Source: Brasenia schreberi
Lineage: Eukaryota; Streptophyta; Magnoliopsida; Nymphaeales; Cabombaceae
Direction: 5' to 3'
NCBI GenBank assembly: GCA_036023115.1
Contig: JAYKKT010000086.1
Location: 11,671,501-11,735,500 of the forward strand
Length of the DNA stretch: 64,000 nt
This document shows, in pieces, positions 48,460 through 58,700 of this stretch. The number at the start of each line of letters is the position of its first letter. Position 1 is the stretch's first letter. Position numbers and translations under genes: made by a program. The notes beneath the pieces were generated by a model, which was not told the origin of the DNA, did no database searches, and saw only the letters and a program-made list of their open reading frames with translations.

Positions 48460-48788
48460 TCCAAGCGTTCCCTATTTCCAAAGCCCCTAGACAAAAGGCC
48501 ATATGAGCATAATATGGACGACAACATGTTCCAGGACCACGACTTGTATCAAACTTTTTCAAAAAACAAAAAGTCGTGGAACATGTTGTTGAACATGGGC
48601 TACACGCCCTACAAGAGTCTAGGGCCAATCCAAGCCGATATGGGATCGGCTATACTCCCCGAATACCGCTGGAGCCACCCCCTATGACCACACCTGGGTC
48701 AAGGGTGCCCCAGAACCTGTCTTAGAAGAGACCTACGATTTAGATCTCCTATTCCGAGTCTAACCCATAGTGTTTTCCCTTTGTAGGT
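48460..48788 (+). other. Gag-pro tail and remains of the intron, Tat element
   Basis: After the TGA the gag frame reads on through DDNMFQDHDLYQ and NMLLNMGYTPYKSLGP, as in B and D. The intron acceptor TGTTTTCCCTTTGTAG is kept (AG at 48785-48786). The donor side seen in B, C and D (CCAAG|GTAGG) is absent: sequence goes from CCAAG (48630-48634) directly to CGATATGG, a loss of about 36 nt. Another frame (WVKGAPEPVLEETYDLDLLF, 48697-48763) is conserved with B. Confidence 0.55.
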
Positions 48789-51700
48789 ATGACGGAAGAT
48801 CCCTTTTCTAAAAATACAAAAACATTTGAAAAGCTTAAAATCAAAAAAATCGAAAAACAAGAAAAACAAAAAACAATGGAAAAACAAAAACTCGAAAAAA
48901 GAGTGCTTTGTATAGTTCCCAAAGTTCTTGTTTTACAAAAACCCAAAAAAATCGAAAATTTGGAAAATACCAAAAAGATTTTGTACATAGCTGCTCCTGA
49001 TAGGACTTTGGCAAAAGAAAAGGATTTCGAAAGAAACGTCGTCTGCATAGCCAGACCAAAAATTTCGAAATCACTTGAAAATCAAAGTACAAAACCAGGT
49101 CTTTTTGAAAACCACGCATCAAATTCCCTCGGGTCTATAGCCCACGAGAATGATCAAAGCCCAGAAGTGGATCCCCTTGAGGAAGATCCCACTTCTGAGC
49201 TCCCAGAATTTCATAAAATTCTCGATTTTGAAAGACCTTCCCAATCAGTAGGAGGAGATTTCATAGAAGTAAACCTAGGGGATGATTCCAATCCCAAAAC
49301 CATCAAAATAGGCGCATGCTTGCATGAAACTGAAAGATTAGCATTCATTGCATTTCTACGAACCTATTTAGATGTGTTTGCATGGACGTATGAAAACATG
49401 CCGGGCATAGACCCCAGCATTGTCGAGCATCGTCTTTCCTTAGATGTAAGTGTAAAACCCATAAAGCAGAAGCTTAGGAAAATACACCCAAATGTACACA
49501 CGCAAGTCAAAGAGGGTTTAGAAGATCTGTTAAAAGCCGGATTTATAAAACCCATTGCGTATTCTGATTGGTTGTCAAACATCGTTGTAGTTCGAAAAAC
49601 CAATGGAAAAATTTGAATATGCATCGATTTCAGAAACCTGAATAAAGCCACTCCAAAGGATAATTATCCTTTACCCAACATAGATTTGATAGTCGATAGT
49701 ACTGCAAATCATGAAATGTTTTCGTTTATGGATGGCTATTCAGGCTATAATCAAATCAAACTAAGTCCACGAGATCAGGGTAAGACCGCCTTCACAACCC
49801 CATGGGGCACGTACTGCTATACAGTCATGCCCTTTGGTTTGAAAAATGCCGGCGCGACATACCAACAAGCCATGACCACGATCTTTCATGATCAGATTCA
49901 TGAGCTCGTAGAAGTGTATGTAGATGATCTCTTGGCGAAATCCAAAACCCGATGCACTCATCTCGAATGTTTGCAAAAGATTTTCGAAAGGCTTAGGCTT
50001 TACAAAGTAAAGCTAAACCCTCAAAAATGTGTATTCGAGGTAGAATCAGGGAAACTTCTGGGCTTTATGGTGAGCCAAAGGGGTATAGAAGTCGACCTCT
50101 CTAAGTGTCGAGCCATCATAGACATGGCTCCACCCTCCAATCTCACCCAAATCCGTAGCCTCCAAGGTCGTTTACAATCCGTTTGTCGATTCATATCAAA
50201 TCTGGCAACTAGATGCGAACCCTTCAACAAACTGTTGAGGAAGGGCACAAAATTCTTATGGGATGACGAATGCCAGAAGTCCTTCGAGAGACTGAAGGCA
50301 TACTTAGTTAATCCCCCTGTTTTGAACCCTCCAAAGCAAGGAAAACCGCTTTTACTATACATCTCCGTGCATGCGAATGCTTTAGGAGCCCTGTTGGCTC
50401 AATACGAGGATGACACCCATAAGGAGTATGCCATCTACTATATTTCGAAAACTCTCTTGGCTTATGAACGAAATTATCAAGCCATGGAGAAAACGTGCTT
50501 GGCCCTAGTCTGGGCCTGCCAGAAATTCAGACACTATTTCCTAGATCATGAGATTTGGATAGTGTCCAAGCTTGATCCAATCAAGCACTTGTTCGAAAAA
50601 CCCATTCTCACGGGTAGATTGGGAAAATGGCAACTCCTTCTAATGGAATATGATCTGAAATACCATCACCAGATCTCCATTAAGGGGCAAGCCCTAGCAG
50701 ATTACGTGGCTGAGTTCCCCTTGGAGGACGCATATCCTACACTTGTTGAAATGCCTGATGAAGGCATATTGCAAAACCATTTTCAAAACCATATTTTAGC
50801 AAACAATTTCGAAAACCAAGTGTGGAAGATGCACTTCGATGGGGCACGAAACCAACGAGGGGCTGGTGCTGGGGTTATCCTCATCTCCCCTGAAAAGGGC
50901 GAGATTCCCATAGCAGTCCGCTTAGATTTCGAATGTTCCAACAACGTAGCTGAGTATGAAGCACTCATACAAGGCTTAAGGATTTCGAAAACTCTAGGGG
51001 CATCATGCATCGAAGTCTTTGGAGATTCGCTCCTTGTCATAAACCAGGTTTTAAAAATTTGGCAAGTACGTAATGAAAAACTACTTCCATATCACGAGTT
51101 GGCCACTCAATTGGTCCAATCCTTCCAATCGTGTAAACTCACACACTTAGGAAGAGAGGATAATGGCATCGCCGATGCCCTCTCCTCCTTGGGTTCAGCC
51201 CTGAAGGTCGATCCCATTTCAGGGACCAGATCTTTGGAAATATAGCATGCACCCCACACATCCACACACGACTTGGATATTTGCCAAAATAACCCAGAGT
51301 CTATTGAAAAACCCTGGTTTTATGACATCAAACAGTTTTTAGAAAATGGGGGATTCGCCGAGGATGCCACATCCAAAGATAAGGCATTAATTCGTAAGAT
51401 TTCGACCCGATACACCATTCTGGGTGGGGTCTTATACAAAAAAAGTTTTACCGGCATTCTACTTAGGTGTATCGACCTAGAGGAGGCTACGATAGTGATG
51501 CATGAGTTCCACGATGGAGAATGTGGAGGTCATGTTAATGCCAACATGATGGCAATGAAAATACTTAGAGGGGGCTATTTTTGGTTCACCCTAAAGAAGG
51601 ATTGCCACGATTATGTTAGGAAGTGTCATCCATGTCAAGTGCATGGAAACGCCATTCATATCCCATCATCTGCATTGCATTCTGTGGTCAGCCCTTGGAC

Positions 51701-52562
51701 ATTTACCATGTGGGCGTTTGACATCGTAGGCCCAATATTTCCAAAAGCCTCGAATGGGCATCGATTTATTTTAGCAGCCACGGAGTATTTCTCCAAGTGG
51801 GTGGAAGCCATTTCCCTAACCAATGTGATGGGGCAACATGTGGTGACTTTCATTAGGAGGAATATCTTGGCTCGATTTGGGGTTCCACGAGACCTTGTGT
51901 CTGATAATGGCACCCCATTCAAGAACGAGCGGATGGTTAAGTTGTGCAACACGTATGGCATAACTCACCACTTCTCTTCGCCCTACTACTCTCAAGGCAA
52001 TGGCCAAGCCGAAGCCACAAACAAGACTCTCATTAGTATAATTGAGAAAACCTTAGAGAAGGGTAGGACGTGGCATGAGAAGCTGGATGAAGCCTTATGG
52101 GCTTATAGGACTTCCACCCGGACTCCCGCGAATGCCACACCATTCGAACTGGTCTATGGCACAAACGCCATTCTTCCCATTCATACCCAACTGCATTCAT
52201 TCCATACATCCATTGCACTCGACCTCCCCCTAGAGACGCTTCAGCATGCTACGATGGCCGAACTAGATTTGCTAGATGAGAGGCGACTCCTTGCCATGGA
52301 TCATGCTCATGCATACCGGCAAAGGATAGCCCAACACTATAGCAAACACATGAGACCTCGCCACTTTGAAGTGGGAGATCTGGTCTTAAAAACCATCCAT
52401 CATCGTGGCCCACACCCCCTGAGAAAGTGGCGCCCCAAGTGGGATGGACCCTATGTTATACGAGCAACCACCACGAACAATTCGTATTGGTTGATCGAGG
52501 CAGAAGGTAGGAATTTAGCAGATCCTATCAATATTCAATACTTAAAGAAGTATCATGTGTAG
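48789..52562 (+). pseudogene. Pol of the Tat element: RT, RNase H, second RNase H, integrase (two stops)
   Basis: One frame is interrupted by TGA at 49614-49616 and TAG at 51243-51245, with no frameshift. A Lys-rich N-terminus (48789-49120) is followed by a pre-RT segment. RT spans about 49440-50060, with YVDD at 49917-49928; the TGA falls just before CIDFRNLN. RNase H is at about 50290-50570 and looks degenerate. Archaeal-type RNase H is at about 50820-51190, with Asp in HFDGAR, Glu in AEYEAL, Asp in GDSLL and Asp in IADAL. Integrase is at about 51480-52560: an HHCC finger (HEFHDG..HVN..CHPCQ), then DDE as FDIVGP, SDNGTPF and GQAEATN. The C-terminus is YLKKYHV. All catalytic motifs of RT, the second RNase H and integrase are visible, so only the stops disable it. 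Confidence 0.9.
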
Positions 52563-53730
52563 GATTTGGATTAAATTCCAATTTTCAAAAATTTTAGGGA
52601 TAGCTGCCCTGAGACATGTGAATAAGGTGCAAAGGCAAAGTCGTGTGACCCTGAGTAAGAGAATTCACACTTGTGAAAAAGTGGAGTCTTCAAAATCGTG
52701 GTTGCATTTCAAAATCCTTCTTCTTACAAAGAAAGGCCTAGTTCAATATAGCAAGATACTTGCAAGTAGTACGTGCTATTTCTAAATAGGCTGATCTGGG
52801 ATGAATCGAGTGTAGGTTTGGGATAAGTCCTCCCCTCTTCTCTTCTCCTTCCAAAAGGAAAAACACGGCCCAAACAAAGGGAATTTCCCATTCAAAGTAT
52901 CTTTCCAAAAGAAAGAAACCAGAATTCAAAAGAAAAATCGATTCTCTTATGAAAAAGAGGGATTAAAGAAAAAATACTCCCAAAGGGAGACCCTCTATGA
53001 AAAAAATGAAAAAAGAGGCCAAAAAGCTCAAAAAGAGCAGTTTTCCGCCTTCTATGCCTTAAACCATGGGATGCTTCAGAAGGGACCGTGGTATCTCTTT
53101 CCCATCCCTGGCTTATCCTAAGCTAAAGCATGGTTCATTTCGAGGAATCCTAAAGTAAAAATAGGATTTACTTACTTGAATTTTATCTTGTTTGAGAATT
53201 CGACGTTTCGAGTAAGGCATAGGAATTTGAAATATGCCTTGTTTCTTATAAAACCTTCGCTAGATAAGCGAGTGTTAAGACTCAAACAAGGGCAAACATG
53301 CAGCGCTCGAGATCCTTAGGATCGAGACTCAAGACAGTTGTCCCTTTTGTAAATAAATTTTTGTAAATAAGTTTTGAAAGTCAAACATCGAACAGCATAG
53401 GGTTTTGCTCTCTTGGAGCAGTAGGCCTTGTAAGTCTCTAGAGTTCGACCACATCTGGTCTCTAGGAGGTCGCCACTCTTGGCACCACACCCATGTTATC
53501 TGCATTCCACGCATGGTACTTGCATAAACATGATCCCATTTAGGACCAGATTCCATAACATATCCCTTTGGCATGATATCTCCTCCTACCAGAGTTTATG
53601 AATTGAGATTTTGCTAAAAATTGGGACGATCCCAAATTCTTCATGGCTAGATCTAGGGAGACATTGAAAGGGGTGTTTGTCATCTTTGCCCTTATCCAAA
53701 TCAATTTGGACAAGGTCAAAAAGGGGCATT
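52563..53730 (+). mobile_element. 3' non-coding region and polypurine tract of the Tat element
   Basis: No gene. It is homologous to 1790-2971 and 16279-17135. It ends GTCAAAAAGGGGCATT directly before TGTAAACACC, the probable polypurine tract (about 53716-53728). Confidence 0.7.
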
Positions 53731-56700
53731 TGTAAACACCCCGAAATCCCACGAATTTCTCAAATTCATCTAGTTTTGTAAAAGCAGCCCCAAAGGGCTA
53801 TTTTGAGTCTGGAAACCCAGGAGCCTTCCAGACAACCCTGTATATATGTTTTAAACTTTATATTTCAAAAATACATGATATGGCTTTTAAATTTTTTTTA
53901 AAAACACGTTTTGAAACCCCGAAGCAGCTTGGCCTAATCCAGATAGGACTAGGAAAGCTAAGGAGGGCCCGGAACTGGAGCACATGTCAAGCCCAGTGCA
54001 GCAACTCTCGTATCAAATCCACACCCCCAGGATCTCGAACGTCCAAGACCCTGTTATCATCAAAACATCCTTTGAAGTCATCTCCGGAAGGCGAAAACAG
54101 AGGTGGACGATCATGTTGGCGAAGACCCAATGCAGACGGAGTACTGATGCTGTCAGACCCCGCACAAACCGTTCGTTTCGAACACAGCTCGAAGGAGTCA
54201 GAATTCAGTTTGGATTGGATCTGGACCATATATATCCAGATCCCAATCCAAACCCATGTATGGACTTGGATTTGGATTTGGATCCAGAGATCCAATCCAA
54301 TATCCATATTCATGGCCCACATCACCTTCTCATAAATGGAGGTGGGGCCCACTTGAATTTCACGTGGGATTATGGGCATGAGAGAGAGTGGGGGAGGATA
54401 AGATCAAGTGTGTGTTGTAATTAAGCTTGACTTGTGTGTCAAGTTTGGGGTTAATCATGTGGGTTAGCCTAATTAAGTGGGTTTAAGCTTGTAATTAGCC
54501 AAAACCTAACCTAGGGCTGCACCAACATGATGTGATTAGGGTCCATGGGCCATGCAAAGGGAGCTCCTCCACCTAATCCTAACTAAAAACACCTAATCCT
54601 AGCCTTCCACCCTAATCCGGTCCTAATCTGAGCCTAATCACTTAACCCACTTCCTTAATCCCGGCCTAATCCCAACCTAATCACCTAACCCACTTCCCTA
54701 ATCCTTCCCTAAACTTAGGTTAATTTCCCTAAACCTAACCTAATCCTAGCCTAATCACCTAACCTACCTCACTAAACCTCACCCTAAAACCAACCCACCT
54801 AGCTAAACCCTAAACCTCTAAACCACCCCTAGCACACAACCTACCCAAACCCCTTGTATTTAAAATATCTGGCCCTACCCTTTCCAACCCACCTTCTCAC
54901 CACACCACCCTACCTAAACCACCTAACCACTACCCCAAAAACCAGCCCCAACCGACCTAGCCCAGCCCTATATAAACCCCCCCTAAGGGGCGGGTTTTTC
55001 CCATCGGGGAACAACCTTGGGTCCTCCACTCTCCAGCCCAGCCGACTCCACTCTTGCTCCACCTGCCCCACAGCCAGCCACCACCTCCCAGCCAAGCACC
55101 ACCACCACCACCACTCCAGCCGAGGTCTACATCGCCACCCTGCCTCCCGGTTGAACTCCATCCTGCGCATCCTCTTCACCCGGTTGCTCCCCTTTCATCC
55201 GCCACCACCTCCCATCATCCGGTTAGTATCCTCCACCTTACTCCTTCTCCACTCCCTCTCCACTCTCAGCCCCCCTAACCCACTACCATATCACCCTAAT
55301 ACCAGCCACTTGCCACCATCATTCCCACTCGGTCAGGCCATAACCATCCTAACTACCCGCCACTACCTAGACACCTTAGCTCCATTCGGCCACCCTATCC
55401 GACACCCTAAGACCTGCCCATATCACCCCACTACACCCACTACCACCTGACCCCATCTCCTAGCTAGTTCCCTTCCCTTACACCACTCCTAGCCACCCTA
55501 GCAACCCGCCAACCCTAGGTGCTCCGTTAGACCATTCCCTTAGTCCCCCTTAGTGTCATACTCTCTAAACTCAACCTTCCTTAGTGACCCTACGTAGTCA
55601 CCTTAGCCCTATATACGAAACCATCCCATCCCAAGTAGCCGGCCACCTTCAAGGCTCCTCTTCCCTGCACCAAGGCACCCGGCCAGCAGCCCCTTGCCGT
55701 TCAATCCGCAGAGCTCCCTCTTGCAGCCCAAGGCGAAGGCCAAGTCCACGCTCAAGCAAGGCTTCTTCGGACCAGCTATTAGTAAGTGCCTAACTCGGTC
55801 CTTAGTTGTATACTTGCTTAAAATTCAATTCGATACGGGGTTGTAATAACGGAGCATAGTCTCCCCCCGCTTGTAATAACGTGGCTTGGCACACCCACAC
55901 ACGTGCACTCTCTTAGTTGTGCACGATTTTGAACACACACGGGCCTAATGAGCCCCTAATATATAAATATATACATATACTTTAATTTTCGTAGGGTTTT
56001 GCTTAAGTTGAGTGTGTTGTCTTTCAATTCAAGCACTCACACACATTGAGCCTTCGCTCTTATTTGAAAGACCCAAGTAAGGGCCGAGCTATACTATTTG
56101 GGTTTTCATTTCATGTCGTGTGTGTAAGTCTTTCAATTCAAGCACTCACACACATTGAGCCTTCGCTCTTATTTGAAAGACCCAAGTAAGGGCCGTGTTA
56201 TACTATTTGGGTTTAATTTCATGTTGTGTGCATAGTACTTCAATTCAAGCACTCACACACATTGAGCTTTCGCTCTTATTCCCAAGACCTTAGTCAAGGC
56301 CATACTGCAAGTTATATTTGGGTTTCATTTCATGTCGAGTGTGTAAGTCTTTCAATTCAAGCACGCACCCACATTGAGCCTTTGCTCTTATTTGCAAGAC
56401 CCAAGTAAGGGCACGTATATACCCTATATACATATCTCCCTTCGGCATTTACATTACAAGTCATTTCCCTTCGGTTATTTTCCTTCGGTATTGTCTTTAC
56501 ATTCGGGTTTTCCCTTTGGAGTAGCGTGAGTTTGCATTGCATCTATGCCATACCACGAGGTAGGATGCATATTGCATCGAAGCAAGCCCCGTATTCCCGC
56601 TCAAATTCGCCCATGTAGTAGAGCGTTCATAACACACAAACTAGGTGGCCCATAAAGGGATAAAAAGAAAGACTTAGGCACGTGCAACTTCACGTGATCT

Positions 56701-57011
56701 AAAATTCTGCAATCGTATCTAAAAGACCCGAATTAGACATCTCAAACCGCTTCTTAGGCTTTCTATACCCTAAAAACTCGATTTTTCTAAGCGTACAGAC
56801 TGACCCTTGAGCATCGATGCAAGAAGGTCTACGACGACAAGAGCTCACTTGCTCACAGTCGCTACGATTAGAAGTCAGTTTAAAATATATTTTCGCTAGC
56901 TTAGGTAAGCTAGCTGGCACGCCCTGTTTATATAAATAGGTCTTAGACACACGAGAGGATCCGCTCCAAGCCCTGAAAAGGTGAGAGGTGGGGATTTTCG
57001 CCGCGTCGACA
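53731..57011 (+). repeat. 3' LTR of the 14.5-kb Tat element
   Basis: It starts TGTAAACACCCCG and ends CGCGTCGACA, collinear with the 5' LTR over its full 3281 bp. TATA candidate 54969-54976; 110-bp repeats about 56004-56414; U5 hairpin 56895-56914 followed by TGGCACGCCC (56915-56924). The 198-codon Pro/His/Ser-rich frame at 54854-55450 is C-rich LTR sequence and is not supported as a gene. Confidence 0.95.
56004..56414 (+). repeat. 110-bp tandem repeats in 3' LTR (four units)
   Basis: Same array as 44780-45190, with CAATTCAAGC starting each unit (first at 56025). Confidence 0.9.
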
Positions 57012-57016
57012 CCATC

Positions 57017-58038
57017 TATGGGCTACCTTTATGAAGCCATGGACAGGGCAAAAGAAACGAGCAGAAATAACTTTAATGGAAAAAAAAGAGATTATGTGCC
57101 TGTGTAGAAAATAATTGATAGTAGATGGAATAAACAATTGCATCAGCCTATTCATGCAGCAGCCTACTATCTAAACCCATCATTGAGGTACTCAGCAACC
57201 TTCAAAAGGGATGGTGAGGTTAATCGAGAAATCATTGAATGCATCGACAGATTAGTCCTTAATGAGAGCATAGTTGATGCGATACATCGAGAGATGGAAA
57301 TATATGATAATGCTCTTCACTTGATGGGTTTGCCTATTGCAATTCGCAACCGCTCTACGATGCATCTAGGTACATTGTTTATTTTCATATTTAAGTTGCA
57401 TCTTACATTACTGTGGATTATTATGTCTCTAATGTTTATATTTTTTTACAGATGTTTGGTGGAACAGGTTTAGAAGTGATTGTCCAAACCTTAGAGATTT
57501 TGTAGTTAGAGTCTTAAGCCAAACCTGTAGTGCAACAGGTTGTGAAAGAAATTGGTGTGTTTTTGAACACATCCATACAAAAAAGCGCAACAGGTTGGAA
57601 CACAAAAGGCTTAATGATTTGGTTTATATTCGTTGTAACATGCGCCTTCGTGAAAGGTAATGTTGTATTACTTTCAAATTTTCAATTCGATATTATTTAA
57701 CTTCAGTTTTCAATTGTTAATATTACTTACTAATTGTTTATCTTTGTTTGTGTGGTAGGCAATTAAAAAAAGTAAATAGAGAAGAAAGTCAATTCGATCC
57801 AATAAGTTTGGATAATTTTGATATATTAGAAGATTGGGTTATAGAAGACACTGAAAAAAATGCCCTCCTAACAGAAGAAGACGTTGCCTGGATTAATTTG
57901 GAAGGAGCGCAACAACATTATGGAGATGAAGAATTTGATTTTGAAGAAGAAGGTGTGTGCGTGGCTGATGATGATGAGGATCTGCAACAAGGAGAAGATA
58001 AAGATTATTTAGTTGATGATCTTGATTATAATTTGTAA
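57017..58038 (+). pseudogene. hAT transposase, 3' part (dimerisation domain)
   Basis: Continues the frame broken at 42506. Exons: to 57369, then 57452-57656, then 57759-58038, with GT-AG introns of 82 and 102 bp. Motifs: AAAYYLNPSLRY (about 57160), WWNRFRSDCPNLRDFVVRVL (about 57459) and GCERNWCVFEHIHTKKRNRL (about 57540), the hAT C-terminal dimerisation signature. An acidic tail precedes TAA. TAG at 57105-57107 replaces an expected Trp (..YVPV*KII). From 57110 to the end the frame is intact. Confidence 0.9.
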
Positions 58039-58372
58039 AATGTAACATTATATGTAACTATAGTGTATTGTAAAGTGTAAACTATGTCTGTATTTTATTT
58101 TTTGGATTCAAAATATGTAAATTTGGATGCAATTGTTCAATGCTGAATGCTCAATCTGTACTAAACTTACATTATATGAATTTAAAGCAATTATCAGATT
58201 TTTCCTGATTTTTTCCTAATTTTTTTTTTATTTTTTACTATTTTTTATTAATTTTTAATTAATTTTTGCATTATTTTAATATTAAAGTACGATACGATAC
58301 AATACGATATGCCCGTATCATGGAGCCCAGTGATACACGATACGATATGCGTCAGACAACACTGGCATTAAC

Positions 58373-58700
58373 TATCCTTACCATCCACTCCAATTCTAGC
58401 ATTTCATGGATGTCCCTCACCACAGCATTGGCATATCAATCTATATGGTCATTCAAGAGCTAGACTACTGGCTGGTTATCCACTTCTACGATGAGGTCTC
58501 TATTTCCTTTCCTCCATGCGAGTTAGATTTTATTTATAATGTACTACAACTACGCCTTTGTGGAGCTATAGATTTCTAAATTACGACAGAAGCCTCACAG
58601 CCATTCGCACTACTAATTCAGGTGTCTTTGCTCGCTGATGCCATCATGCCGGTGTTAACATAGGCCCCATTTGCATTAAGTTTTACAACTCACAAATGGC
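58373..58700 (-). pseudogene. RNase H-type fragment (LINE-like), part upstream of the hAT insertion
   Basis: The minus strand starts near VKLNANGAY (about 58680), the usual first motif (KLN.DGA) of plant RVT_3/RNase H domains. Several stops follow, then ANAVVRDIHEMLELEWMVRI toward 58373. The rest lies beyond the hAT element at 40592 and below. Confidence 0.6.

Larger units (their letters stand above)
42507..57011 (+). mobile_element. Near-complete Ty3/gypsy Tat-lineage retrotransposon (14,505 bp)
   Basis: LTRs are 42507-45787 and 53731-57011 (3281 bp each), and the target duplication is CCATC (42502-42506 and 57012-57016). Order inside: PBS, gag-protease, RT, RNase H, archaeal-type RNase H, integrase, about 1.2 kb of non-coding sequence, polypurine tract. 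The second RNase H and very long LTRs are hallmarks of the Tat (Ogre/Retand) lineage. No separate ORF precedes gag. The LTRs differ mainly by transitions, so the insertion is fairly young, but stops in gag-pro and pol make this copy unable to act alone. Confidence 0.95.
40593..58364 (+). mobile_element. hAT DNA transposon, interrupted by a 14.5-kb retrotransposon
   Basis: The left end is CAGTGTTGTCCG.. (40593) and the right end is ..CAGACAACACTG (58364). They are inverted repeats of ten bases, with related TATCGTATCG strings just inside. The flanks GCATTAAC (40585-40592 and 58365-58372) form a perfect 8-bp duplication. Without the nested element the transposon is about 3.26 kb, a normal hAT size. 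It encodes one transposase, now split and interrupted by stops. Confidence 0.9.

Noticed and set aside
54854..55450. 198-codon Pro/His/Ser-rich open frame
   Set aside because: Lies wholly within the C-rich part of an LTR. The matching stretch of the 5' LTR is not open over the same length, and no domain is visible.
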